Assembly: GCA_949775045.1 (NCBI GenBank)
Contig: OX459105.1
Coordinates: forward strand, 16,374,353 to 16,438,352
DNA from: Metridium senile
Lineage: Eukaryota; Cnidaria; Anthozoa; Actiniaria; Metridiidae
DNA: 64,000 nt
Reading direction: 5' to 3'
Made by a program: the position numbers and the translations under genes. Numbering within the stretch: the first letter of the stretch is position 1; each line of letters starts with the position of its first letter. Below are positions 11,196 through 22,913 of this stretch, in pieces. Under the pieces are notes generated by a model. It worked only from the letters and a program-made list of their open reading frames with translations, did not search any database and was not told the DNA's origin.

Positions 11196-11799
11196 TGAAT
11201 AGTATATAGTCCCTCCAATAGCAGGTAGGCTTTTTGAACCCTCTAGATCCTAGCTATTCACTTTTAATAGGTATGTTTGACAGCCAAAAGTGATGAACGC
11301 CCTAGCTTTTTAGACGTCTTAGCGAATAGGCAAAATATCAACAACAGAAGTCGGTTTTATACGCGAGGCGAACAGCACCAAAGGAGCCTATAATCATGAT
11401 GGTTTAGCCTGGTAATCAACGTTATTTGGCCCTCTCCGCAGGCTACCCATTAGGGATTCTTTTGTTGTCGCGATCGGGATTCCTGTGTGATCTCCCCCTC
11501 CCCCGCTCGTTTTTTTTTAATCCTCGCCACAGGAGGCCCGATGAAAAGAGATATAAGAGATGCCTGCGGAAGAGGCTAGTATGCGGGCATGTATGCATAA
11601 ACTATTACATGCAAGAATTAAGCGCACACCGTAGCCACACGACTTGCAAACATGAAGGGATAGCTAGTTTGTAATCTTGTATAATACATTGTTTTCTTAT
11701 ATACAGCGCATTTCATACAGTCTCAGTGCTCTTTGCCTACAAATGACACTTGACAGTACCTCATAAGTTTGCTCTATAAAATACTCGATATTAGCATTA

Positions 11800-11994
11800 C
11801 AGCGAGACGCACCTTACCACCTTACGCCACCCAATTAAAGTTTTGTACAAGTTAACCAATCAGAAAGCGAGAATTTGACCTTAAATTAAAAGACACGAAG
11901 GTGTAGCAAATAATTTGAAAAGAAAAACTTTTGAACGCTTAGCTAACATGTATAAAACTTTAATTGGGTGGCCACGGTAAGGCGCGTTATGCTG
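11800..11994. mobile_element. MITE with TA target duplication (Tc1/mariner-like)
   Basis: Ends are CAGCGAGACGC...GCGTTATGCTG with inverted inner arms CCACCCAATTAAAGTTTT / AAAACTTTAATTGGGTGG. It is flanked by TA on both sides. The homologous empty site is AGCATTAATTGTG at about 4743 (also in unit 2 and at 29827). Confidence 0.8.
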
Positions 11995-12204
11995 TAATTG
12001 TGAACATAGATTCTATCATTCTTATTCAATGTTCACTGTTACTTCATGTACAGTTACAAATTGAAATATTTCAACTGCTGTAAACAAAGAACTTCACTTG
12101 TCTCTTGTTGTAGTGTTAATCTCTACTTTGCGTGGACAACCCGCATTGACTTTATGTACAAGTCACTCAGTTAGCTGAACAGTGCATCCCGTCGATCTCG
12201 AGTG

Positions 12205-12876
12205 CTCAGGTAGGTTTATAATGCCTGGGTTTCAGATGCTTTCAAAATGGCGGCCATAAAAGCTAAGGAGGTTGTCTATATTCAATAGTTTTAACAATTT
12301 CACCTTAAAACATCGTTAAGAATGTTTAGGGTCAGCAAATAAACAAATTTTGTTTGTTGTTTCTATGGAAACGTGGAATGTGACCTTTGAACTCTAAGTT
12401 AAAGGTGCCTCGTGAGGAAAGGAAAGGCTAAAAAAATATGAAAATTTTAAAACGTGATGTTATTAATGTTCGGACAGGTATTACTGATCCAACTAGATAT
12501 GATGTCCATTTTATCAGGATACCTATTTTAGGACACATGAAATATGATACTTTCTAAATAACTTCGTAGTCAAAATTGTTGTGCACGATATCTAGTTGGC
12601 CTGATAATGTATGTTGTATTACTTCCACTAGTTTAAATCCAGATTGTTTTGCGCTTTGTCTCCCTCGCGAAGCTTTAAAACAAAATTCCTTTAAAAAGAG
12701 GTCAAAGGTTAGAATTTGGTTTCCATGGTAACATTAATGTATCAAATCGTTAAGAATAACGAGATCTTTGAAACTGAATAGGAATTAGTAGTTCCATTTG
12801 ATCCTAACAAATTTAAGGACTGATTGAATGTTCAATTGGGCGTGGTCCCATTGACCCAGGCATTAACCTGCCTGAG
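12205..12876. mobile_element. 672-bp foldback element
   Basis: Ends are CTCAGGTAGGTTTATAATGCCTGGGT and its near-complement ACCCAGGCATTAACCTGCCTGAG. Further inward, arms around GTTTCTATGGAAACGTGG and GGTTTCCATGGTAAC also pair. It has no ORF. Homologous spacers (4945, 29.99-30.06 kb) lack it. Confidence 0.7.
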
Positions 12877-12902
12877 TGGACGAATTGTGTATAGTATGAC
12901 TT

Positions 12903-15828
12903 TTATGATATTAAAGGACACTCCGTGTAGGTGATAAAACAAGTCATATAACCCGCATGAACACGTCTATGGTGGTGGCCTTTTTTTTTGCATGTGCACA
13001 TATAATGTTTTTTACCACCACGTACAATCGGCTTCTGCAGCTCAACAATGTCAGCGTTATCAGATGAACACCAAACATGCATAATCTTCTTGCCCTGGAA
13101 TAATAATGGTGAAAGAACCATCTTAGTATAAATTTAAAAAAAGAAAAGAGTAACAGACAAAAACTAAAGCAATTATGGCATGATCATTTGAAGGATGTTC
13201 ATACCGTTTCTTCGACGACTTTTGCTGATGCTGATGAGAAACTCGACCTGAAGCTTGTTTTCAGGCCCGCAAGTCTAGTTACGTTACATTGCGTTAGATT
13301 CCCTGCACCCGGAGGACCTTGTGGACCTTGTGGTCCTTGCATTCCTTGTTGTCCTTGCATTCCTTGTGGTCCTTGCATTCCTTGTGGTCCTTGAGATCCT
13401 CGAGGTCCCTGAGGTCCTGCCGGTCCTGCCGACTGAGAAAAGTAAGATTTTTTCATTTTTTTTCGAACAATGACAAGTGTATAGTTGATTTACTCTGCCT
13501 TATAATATTTTCAACATTTGTTGAGAGAAGTAAACTTACCATTCGTGATGACAACCGTGCGTAGTTTCTTCTCAATTCGTTCAGCTCACTGATCATTTTC
13601 TCTAAAAATACACCTAAATCAAAAAAGGTTGACGGGGCGAACGGCGATTGGTGATTGGCGATTGCACGACCGAAAGGAGCTATGGGTATTACGGATATCC
13701 TTCTTATTCGTTTCTAAATTACCAAAACAGTGCCGCCACCGTTTAGCAAAATCTTCGAAACACCCATCATCGCTGAACGGTGTTTCGGTAATTTAAAATG
13801 GAATCAGGAGCCCATTGCTCCTGATGGAATAAGAAGGAATTCGTATAACCCATAGTTTTTTTCGGTCGTGCAATCGCCAAATCGTCGTTCGCCCCGACAA
13901 CCTTTTTTGAATATTGATCGTTCTTTTATATACACCGGTGTATATAAAAGAACGATCAATATTCAGGCCAGAAACATGTGTAAAGGCTATTTTTGAGATA
14001 TTATAAAGTAGTACGTGCTTGTGATCAACACTTCGGCTCTTTGTATTTAAAAAATGTATAAATATAATATATATATTTTTTTTTTGCAGGAATTTTTTTC
14101 GTCCTTCGTGGTTGTGCAGGAATTGTTTGTTTTTTTACTTTCCGCGAATAATTGTTTTTGTTACTGTTGTTGTGCACGATTTTTTTTTTTTTCTGTAATG
14201 CTGTGCTTGATTTTTTTTTTTTAACCACCATCAAATATCTAATGGTCCGTCCCTTAGTGGTATGTGGTATGTGAAATCGATATTCAATGTCAACTGATAT
14301 GTTGTTTTAAGGTAATATTTAACAATTATTTACCAAAGGCGAAGTGATTATCGTAGAATATTTACCGAAGCCGCAAGTCTACGATAATCACAGAGCCTGA
14401 GGAGAATAATTGTTTTAGGATTTTCATACAAGTGAATTTAAATAAATAACGACGAGAAAAAGTTTTTTATTTTAAAATAAAAATGGAATGGTTGGGGAAA
14501 GCGCCGGCCGGTTTTGAGAAACCAAAACAATGACGGATCAATCCTGATTTTCGGACTCGTGGACCATAAGGGCGAGAGGTATAATTGTTTTAGTATAAAC
14601 CAACTAGTAGGTCAAACTTTGCCATATTTTGAAAAAAATAATAATATTTCATTCGTTTTATTTTGACAAAATGACAGATAATCGATCGAAAGTGAAAATA
14701 CCGAGCGCGCGCTCAATGACGTGAGACGGCAAGTCAAAATGTATTCAAAACACATCGAAATTCTCAACTTTTCATTTTTTCCCTCAATACTTTTTTTTTA
14801 ACGACTGAAAATAGCATGATTTCAGTGTTAAAACTACTATATATTTTTGAACGACGGAGGAATTAAGAAAAGTTCAAAAACAGTTTTTTTAATCTGGCTT
14901 TCTCAATCAAACTGAAGAATCGTGTGATGGCATTAGTATAGCGCGCGCTCTTCAAGTCAAAATTCATTCACAAAATGTTCTAGTTTTTCTAGTTTGTCGC
15001 GTATTATTTTACTTTTTATAACTTTGTCGAGTATTTCGTATTTTTTGGGATAGCATTTTCTTTCATTTCAACGATTTCTTCGTCCGTGACTTCTGCGAAA
15101 CGACTAGTCGCCATTTTGAAAAAAAAAAGCTACAAAAGTTATATTAGCCTACTGGTTAATATAACAAAATATGACGAAAATCTCGACCAATGAGCGCGCC
15201 GGATTTACTATATTCACTGTTATAAAACAATTCTTCTATAATGCAACTGCCATATACACCTACTTGCAAGAACGTTGTCATACAACATTTGAACATTTGT
15301 AGTTTAGTGGATTAGGAATAAATTAAAAGTACAAAAGAAGATCATTGAAGCAGAACTCTTTCTTTTGTATTTTTAATTTATTCTTAATCCACATTTCAAA
15401 TGTTGCATGACAACGTTTTTGCAAGTAAGTGTATTTATGGTTAATTTGTCTGGTCAATATTTCACAACAATACCTTTGTCGAGCGTGCCGGAGCGTCCGA
15501 CTAATCCAAAGATGTTCAAAATGACAATAATAATTGCCAGCAATAAGATAAGTAGAACAATAACCAATACCGCAGTTTCTCTGAGACGGCACCGTGAAGC
15601 GTTACCAATACCATGAGGGTTAATATTATTAGTTGATTTTGTGAATGGTTCGTTCTGTTGTCGTTCTACTGGTCCTTGGGAAACGCGGTCAGTGTTGGCT
15701 ACTCCTGTATCGATACTGCTGTATTGAAATGATGTTTCACAGTACCTTGTCAAATGATCATAGTCAGTTCTTTCAGCATTGTGTACAGCTCCAACGTTTT
15801 CGTACGGATGTTCTCTTGGTTTTTCCAT
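12903..15828 (-). CDS. Collagen-like type II membrane protein, long form, unit 2 (complete)
   Basis: Exons: 15828-15474, 13601-13540, 13432-13205, 13094-12903, totalling 837 nt (278 residues plus stop), GT-AG throughout. Domains: cytosolic tail 1-85 with Y9ENV, Y23DHL and Y36SSI (spacings of 10 and 9 residues, within the 6-12 usual between ITAM tyrosine motifs); TM about 86-110; coiled-coil-like 119-139; Gly-X-Y about 142-183; C-terminal six-Cys domain to the end (..TECPLIS). This is the best-preserved long-form member and the reference for the others. It is convergent with the Ig receptor at 8313-11195 and shares a 5' flank with all other collagen-like genes. Ligand and function are unknown; surface recognition with phosphotyrosine signalling is inferred. 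Confidence 0.82.
13621..13964. repeat. Unit-2 copies of the foldback (13621-13908) and 56-bp palindrome (13909-13964)
   Basis: Sequence-identical to 573-916 in the sister intron. Confidence 0.85.
14570..14854. repeat. Dispersed repeat (copy 2 of 3)
   Basis: Unit-2 copy of 1522-1806. The diverged third copy lies at 62643-62928. Confidence 0.6.
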
Positions 15829-17224
15829 CAGTAAATATTGATGACACCCCTGGTACGTAGTACTTTGTTCTAATTCACTAAACCACTATATTTGTAAAGG
15901 ATAATTTAGCGATAATAAGTTTATTTAAGGAGTAACAGCAATTTTAAAGAAAAATTTGATCACTACAGGATTTATACATATATAGTGCTCAGGGAGATAG
16001 ATAGCTGAGAGATGACCTCCTACGGTGTTTGAAGTTATGTCCTTGTAAGAGCAGAGTCCAAATGACCATATTTGTATGTGGATGAGACGTTCGTCAACGC
16101 TTTCATTTTTTTATTTTACTTTCGTTGTTTTTGGAAAACGAAAAACGACACTTTTCCAGCAGAACTACTTACTAACGATAGAATATATCCCGTTTTTCCC
16201 TTTCGTTTCACGTTTCAGCTTCAGCAATTTATGCATCAATGTGTTTGGTTAGAGGATTCTTCTCTTAATTTCCAAATATTCAGTCCCAAAATAAAGACTA
16301 TATATAGTTCAGCAGGTACAACAGAGTTCTGCCTCGAGTTACAGTTCTTAAAGACCCATCATGCACTGCGTTAAAGACTGAATTGCGTTGACCATGAAAA
16401 TCGTACATTCAGACATTTTGATATATTTTACGATGTGATTAATTGTACGCTCTTATTAAATTGTTTATCGTTTTGTTTTCTCGTAATAGTACCGACTGCA
16501 AATCAAAACTAGACGCTCTACTGAGCGTGTACTCGATGGGCCAGAATTCAGTGAAAAAGTGAAAGATGGTAACAACGAAAGAGTTAACAACGAAATGAAA
16601 AAATGGCATGGGGGTGAGCGACTAAAAATAAAATGGTAGTGATAACAATATTTTCTGAACCCGCAGGGGAGGGATATTGCTCAGTTTTGGAAGCGAATGC
16701 GCTAGGCCACAGGGAATTTCCAGCAATAAAAAGAAAAACTGATAAATTTTAGAAAATATTTTTCTCATAATGGACATTCCCTTATTTTCTTTTTAAACTT
16801 ATTTATACATGATAATAAAGTTGTGCTATTATTTTTCTGAATGCTCTCTTTTCTTTTTGTTATCATTATCATTATCATAGAATTCCAATATCTGCAAGGA
16901 TTAATTATTAAATAGCACATTGAATATATTGCTACAACACTACATTGTTTACAAGAGCAGAAATAATTGTCTATATATAGAAATTATAAACTTATTTGCA
17001 AATATTATAATGATAATAATAATAATAAACTTTTTCAATAGTTTTTTTATAGTACTTCTTGATTAGCTTAATATTTTTGCTGCATTTGTTAGTATTTTTA
17101 ATTTATGCATGTTATAAGTTCGGTTTCTTTCTCTTGTCACATCTATATATAGTTTTTGAATGTTTTTATTAGCAATATTTTTGACAAATAAATAAACCAA
17201 GCTAAACTATCGTTTGTGGTGTAT
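15829..17224. other. Spacer, unit-2 copy of 2779-4176
   Basis: Near-identical to the unit-1 spacer, including the two short coding-like stretches (about 16518-16753). One visible difference in the second stretch (TGT to TGC in the YCS codons) is synonymous. AT-rich low complexity follows. Confidence 0.55.
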
Positions 17225-17349
17225 CTGAAATAGCATGGGACAATTTACTTCCTGAGGCATCGAGTACGGGGGGTCCGTATGTAAACGCAGGGATAGTGAG
17301 TGATAAGGAGATATTATTTAAAAGACATATCAATGACATCCAATCGTAA
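17225..17349 (+). pseudogene. 3' tail fragment of the Ig receptor gene (unit 2)
   Basis: Exact duplicate of the fragment at 4177-4301: the last tail codons (EIAW..PYVNAG..) and stop, with no TM or upstream exons. Confidence 0.85.
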
Positions 17350-18020
17350 TGAATAGTATAATCCCTCCCCTAGCAGGTAGGTGTTTTGAACCCTCTTGAC
17401 CCCTCCTCACTTTTAATAGGTATAAATGGAAACTAGCGAGTAAACTAGTATAGGCTGCGTCGGTGTTTGATATAAATGATAGGTAATAGAATGAAATTTG
17501 TAACACCGTAAAAAATGTTAACTTAACTTTACTGACGTTTGAGCTTTAGCCATTCGTCGGAGTAAAACTCAAATTTCATTATATTACGAAAAATGATGCT
17601 GAAATATATTTCACGTAAAAATCAGATAATGTCCCAAGGTATTTTGCACATGGTTGTAGTTTGTAATCTTGTATAATATATTGTTTTCTTATACACAGCG
17701 CATTTCATACAGTCCAGTCAGTGCTCTTTGCCTACAAATGACACTTGACAGTACCTCATAAGTTTGCTCTATAAAATACTCGATACTAGCATTAATTGTG
17801 AACATAGATTTCATAATTATTATTCCATGTTCACTGTTATTTATTATACAGTTACAAACTGAAATATTTCAACTGCTGTAAACAAAGAACTTCACGTGTC
17901 TCTTGTTGTAGTGTTAATCTCTACTTTGCGTGGACAACCCCCATTGACTGTATGTACAAGCCACTGTTTAGCTGCACAATGCATCCCGTCGAGAGTGGAG
18001 TTTATTGTATAGTATGACTT

Positions 18021-19976
18021 TTATGTTATTAAAGGACACTCCGTGTAGGTGATAAAACAAGTCATATAACCATTATCAGTCCCTTTAGCTTGTCTTATGC
18101 ATGTGCACATATAATGTTTTTTGCCACCAAGTACAATCGGCTTTTGCAGCTCAACAATGTGACCTTTATCAGATGAACACGAAACATGCAGAATCTTCTT
18201 GCCCTGGAATAATAATGATGAAAGAACAATCTTAGTATAAATTAATATAAGAAAAAAAGGAATTGCCAATTAAACATGCAGGAAAAATAAAACAATTATG
18301 GCGTGATTTGAAGGATGTCCATACCGTTTCTTCAACGACTTTTGCTGATGCTGATATACCTGCTGATGAGGCCTAGGGTCTCCTGAAGGTCAATCTTCTT
18401 TTCAGGCCCGCAAGTCTAGTTACGTTACATTGTGTTAGATTCCCTGCACCCGGAGGACCTTGTGGTCCTTGTATTCCTTGTGGTCCTTGAGGTCCTGCTG
18501 GTCCTGCCGACTGAGAAAAGTAAAGATGTTTTCATTTTTTCCAACACAAGTGTCTATTAGTTGATTTACTCTGCCTTATAATATTTTTCAACATTTGTTG
18601 ACAGAACTAAACTTACCATTCGTGATGACAACCGTGCGTACTTTCTTCTCAATTCGTTCAGCTCGCTGATCATTTTCTCTAAAAATACACAATTTAGGCA
18701 AAATAGGCAATTTATTGTGTGCAGGAATTTTTTTTTTTCGTCTTTCGTGGTTGTGCAGGAATTGTTTTTTCAACTTCCTGCGAATAATTGTTTTGGTCAC
18801 TGTTGTTGTGCACAATTTTGTTTTTCTGTAATGCTGTGCTTGATTTTGTTTTTTCGCCCAACCCGTCCATCAAATATCTAATTGTCCGTCCCTTAGTGGT
18901 GTGTGGCATGTGATATCGATATTCAATATCAACTGATATGTTGTTTTACTGGTAATATACACTGTTTATACTCTTCTTCTATTATCATTTAAAACATCCT
19001 TGAAAACTCACTTATTCAGAAAAGCTTACTTCAGTGACTGTGTATGAATACCCAACTTTGGTTAACTATTCCGTCAATATTACAGTGAGGACACTCGAAA
19101 CGTGAACACTTTCACTTTTTTGTTACTTTTTTTTACCCACATCCCTTGAGCGAATATAGATTAGAAATATGATTTACTATGAGCTCTTTGTGTATTTGAT
19201 CTCACTGCTTCATTTTTAGAGGTTTTGAAGCAGTAGAAGGTTCAGAAAATAATAACATGAAAAAAGTCAAGTCTTCACAGTTCGAGTATCCTCACTGTAA
19301 TTAATTTATTATTATATCTATAAAAACAAACATTTTAATGGATGAACAGTATATGAATAATTAATTTTAATTTTTCGATGAGTTTATTTAAAAATAGGTA
19401 GTCTGATATTGTAAATATATATTAATTAGCATATATTTAGAAACATTTTAAATTTATGTAACCGCATTGAGCTTTGTAAATGCGGAAAAAAGAATGTTTA
19501 TATTATTATATTCTTCTATGATGAAACTATATATATATGTATTTGTACTTTGTAATTTAATTTTATGAACATTTATTTATTTATTTACTTATTTTGGATG
19601 GCAGCCTTAGAATGGGAATTAAGTTTCGCCCTGCTACCATCCTGTTGTAATTTTTGTAATGCAACGAACTGTAATTAAAAAAAAACTGCAATATATTTAT
19701 GGTAAATTTGTCTGGTAAATATTTCACAACAATACCTTGGTCGAAGCGTTTTGTTCCGACTAATCCAGCGATGTTCAAAATGACAAGAATAATTGCCGAC
19801 AATGAGATAAGTAGAACGATAACCAATACCACAGTTTCTCTGCGGCACCGTGAAGCGTTACCAATACCATGAGGGTTAATATTATTAGTTGGTCTTGTGA
19901 ATGTTTCGTTCTGATGTCGTTCTTCAATGTCTTCGTAGACATGTTCTTTTGGATTTTCCATGTAAAATGATGACAC
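18021..19976 (-). pseudogene. Collagen-like type II membrane protein, short form, unit 2, premature stop
   Basis: Exons equivalent to 4973-6922: 19976-19736, 18678-18617, 18510-18325, 18203-18021. The sequence is near-identical to the unit-1 gene except for a 6-nt insertion (GCCTAG on the plus strand, about 18371-18376) in the collagen exon. In frame it turns RRPSSAG into RRP-stop, after the Gly-X-Y repeat and before most of the six-Cys domain. Exon 1, the coiled-coil exon and the last exon remain open and splice sites are intact. The protein would lose its C-terminal head, so it is probably non-functional or recently inactivated. An assembly error of six bases is the alternative. Confidence 0.75.
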
Positions 19977-21474
19977 GTACCCCTGGTAGTACTTTGTTCT
20001 AATTCACTAAACCACTATATTTGTAAAGGATAATTTAGCGATAATAAGTATATTTAAGGAGTAACAGCAATTTTAGAGGAAAATTTGATCACTATAGGAT
20101 TTATACATATAAAGTGCTCAGGGAGCCGATAGATAGCTAAGAGATATAATTTATACATTAGGATATATTAGTCCATAGGACCTCCTACGGTGTTTGAAGT
20201 TATATCCTTTTAAGAGCAGAGTCCAAATGACCATATTTGTATGTGGATGAGACGTTCGCCAACGCTTTCGTTTTTTGATTTTACTTTCGTTGTTTTTGGA
20301 AAACGAAAAACGACACTTTTCCAGCAGAACAACTTACTAACGATAGAAGATATTCCGTTTTCCCCTTTCATTTCACGTTTCAGTTTCAGCAATTTATGCA
20401 TCAGAATGGGAATTAAGTTTCTCCCTGCTACCATCTTGTTTTAATTTTTGTATGATGCAACGAACTGTAATTAAATTAAATGTGTTTGGTTAGAGGATTC
20501 TTCTCTTAATTTCCAAATATTCAGTCCCAAATAAAGACTTTACTATAGTTCAGCAGGTACAACAGAGTTATGCCTCGAGTTACGGTTCTTAAAGACCCAT
20601 GGTCAATTACCAGCATGCACTGCGTTAACGACTGAATTGCGTTGACCATGAAAATCGTACATGCAGACATTCTGATATCTTTTGCGATGTGATTGGATGT
20701 GTACGCTCTTATTAAATTGTTTATCATTTTGTTTTCTCGTAATAATGAGTGCCGACTGCAAATCAACATAAACAACGCAAAGCATGCTGGTTGGTTACAA
20801 AAAGCAAGCTTGTAAACCGATGGGTCTTTAAGCCCAACCATATAATATCCTGCTGAGTTGACCTTCAGAACAAACACAAGCTCAACCAATCAGAATTGAG
20901 GAATCAACATCGTATTTTGATTAGCATTTCTCATTATTCTGCCAAAAGAATTTATGAAATACGAGTTCTTCCATCTTTAAATTAATTGCAAATGCTAGCG
21001 CTAGTCAAACTCATGGTTGGATTATATTTCAATCGACAAGAAAAGTCTACATTACATGGTATACTCGGAAAATGCTCAAAAAAAAATGCTAACCAAAAAA
21101 AGTGACCCATAATTCCTTTCGGAGAAGGCGATCAACTCAGCTGGATCCTTATTCTTAAGTAAAGTGGACGACAGCATATTTGAAATAGAAACCTTTATTA
21201 CTTGACCTACTAGAGTTACTTACAACAACCTGTACAATAAAGTTGAACATTGTATCTTATTGTTTACTTGGAATCATTTTAACAAAAGGTCTGTACTGCA
21301 AAAACGAATTAGCTGGTACAACTCAAAATATCGATTACATCATTGCATTCCGGATGACACTGTATCAACCAAAATCATCAAAAAGATATCAAGATTTACC
21401 ATTGATGTAGATTTACCATTGAATAAAATGTATTCAATGTATTGACTAAACCCTGACTTTTATTCAAAAATCGG
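19977..21474. other. 5' flank of unit-2 short form and spacer
   Basis: Copy of 6923-8312 to base 21366, then about 108 bp that match the unit-3 continuation near 33590-33670 (GATTTACCATTGAATAAAATG). It breaks at 21474 into Ig receptor exon 2. No gene supported. Confidence 0.5.
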
Positions 21475-21885
21475 AGTTTCAAGTATTCCCTTGCTTCAGA
21501 GTAGAAATCTTTGTCGAGCTAACACCACCAGTCATCAAGATACGTCCAAAGCCTTCTGTCGTTGGCGTGGGAGGCCATGTCAAGCTTGATTGCATGGCCA
21601 AGGGATCGCCATATCCGCAAATCACGTGGAAACTTAACGGAAATGACGTAATATTTGGTAGAAAGATGAAGAACGGAAGTCTTTTAGTTCAGAAGGTTGA
21701 GAATGATGATTCTTTTGAAGGAACGTATCGATGCATAGCAACGAATCAAGTTGGATATGACGTCAGTGATGCCTAAGTATCGGTTTATGGTAAGTTAACA
21801 TATGTTTGTTTGTTTGTATGTCTGTCTGACGGGCTAAGTTGGATATGACGTCAGTGATGCCTAAGTATCGGTTTATGGTAAGTTA

Positions 21886-22913
21886 CAATCTCGAGCCCAG
21901 AGTCACGTCTGGCTTTTTGTCAGCGGTCTTATGGCGCCCGACATTAAACTCTGGGGGAACGGAATTTTCTGCTCCAATTTTGGAGTTCCGGTTTGAAATG
22001 CGCATGCTTAGTTAATATTATAATGATCTGTGGGTTTGGGCATCCTGTGTTACTTAGTACGTTATTGACATTCAAAATATTATTGACCTAGTAGCATTTT
22101 AAATATTTTCTAAGCCAAAATATAAACATTTTCCTCACTAATGAAACATTTAAAGTTTAGGAAGGTTTTTTAACGGCCATCAGGTTTATATAATGATATA
22201 AAAACACGTCTAAATCTCCTTCAATTCAGATCGCTTTAACCGTCGATTTATTTATAATTTTCCAACGTTTATTAGTTTGCTTTCGTGGTACGATTGACCT
22301 TTAGTAAATAACTGGATGCCAGAGGTCTGAGGATTGTTACAGTGCGACTACTCGAACCAAGGCCACCCAAACAAATGTTTCACAAATCATCCAATCACGT
22401 CCAAGTATCTAAACAATAGAATTACGGGAAATTTATGATTCAGAAAGTTTTACAGTTGAAATACAATATCAAAGAGTCAACAAAAAACACAAGAATTATC
22501 TTGTATAGGGATTGAATAATTTGTGAAAAATTTGTGTGGGTGGCCTTGGTTCGAGTAGTCGCACTGTAAGATTGTTTTTTAGAATCATCGGTTTAAAGGA
22601 GCATTTTGTGTGTATTCTAATTTGCTTCGCGACTCTATAATCATCGCTTAGCGGCGATACAGTATATAATCCATAAACGACGATATTTTATATTTAAAGA
22701 ACCGTTGACGTCGTATTACATGTAATCGTAAAATTTACATTTTGAATGTAAATTTGTTTACATGATGGACCAATCAGAGCTTTTACTTCGTCTGTTTCCG
22801 GTCTGACTATTGTATTTTCAAGGGTCAATCAGCATAAGCAGAGAATTCCGGTCCCCCAGAGTCTTACGTTACTCAGCTGGCCAAGAGGAACGAAGGCTCG
22901 GGGTTCGAGATTG
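21886..22913. mobile_element. 1,028-bp TIR element with 9-bp target duplication
   Basis: Ends are CAATCTCGAGCCC...GGGGTTCGAGATTG, with further inverted blocks near ACTCTGGGGGAACGGAATT / AATTCCGGTCCCCCAGAGT. It is flanked on both sides by GGTAAGTTA (21877-21885 and 22914-22922), the donor site of the satellite unit. A 9-bp duplication suits Mutator-like elements. No transposase ORF; it contains a second nested element. Confidence 0.75.
22337..22569. mobile_element. 233-bp MITE nested in the TIR element
   Basis: The terminal inverted repeat is about 32 bp (TTACAGTGCGACTACTCGAA...TTCGAGTAGTCGCACTGTAA), flanked by GATTG at 22332-22336 and 22570-22574. It has no coding capacity. Confidence 0.8.

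Larger units (their letters stand above)
11196..12902. other. Tail-to-tail spacer between Ig receptor and long collagen-like gene
   Basis: No gene is seen. It holds the common 3' flank of the Ig gene, a TA-flanked MITE (11800-11994), and a longer foldback element (12205-12876). The uninterrupted version of this spacer (4302-4972, 17350-18020, 29419-30070) shows both insertions to be absent elsewhere. Confidence 0.6.

Noticed and set aside
1..21366. Interpretation of the 13-kb duplication purely as uncollapsed haplotypes
   Set aside because: Not excluded without reads, but the flanks differ (different Ig-gene junctions at 8312 and 21474) and unit 3 is a third, diverged version, so tandem duplication is the better reading.
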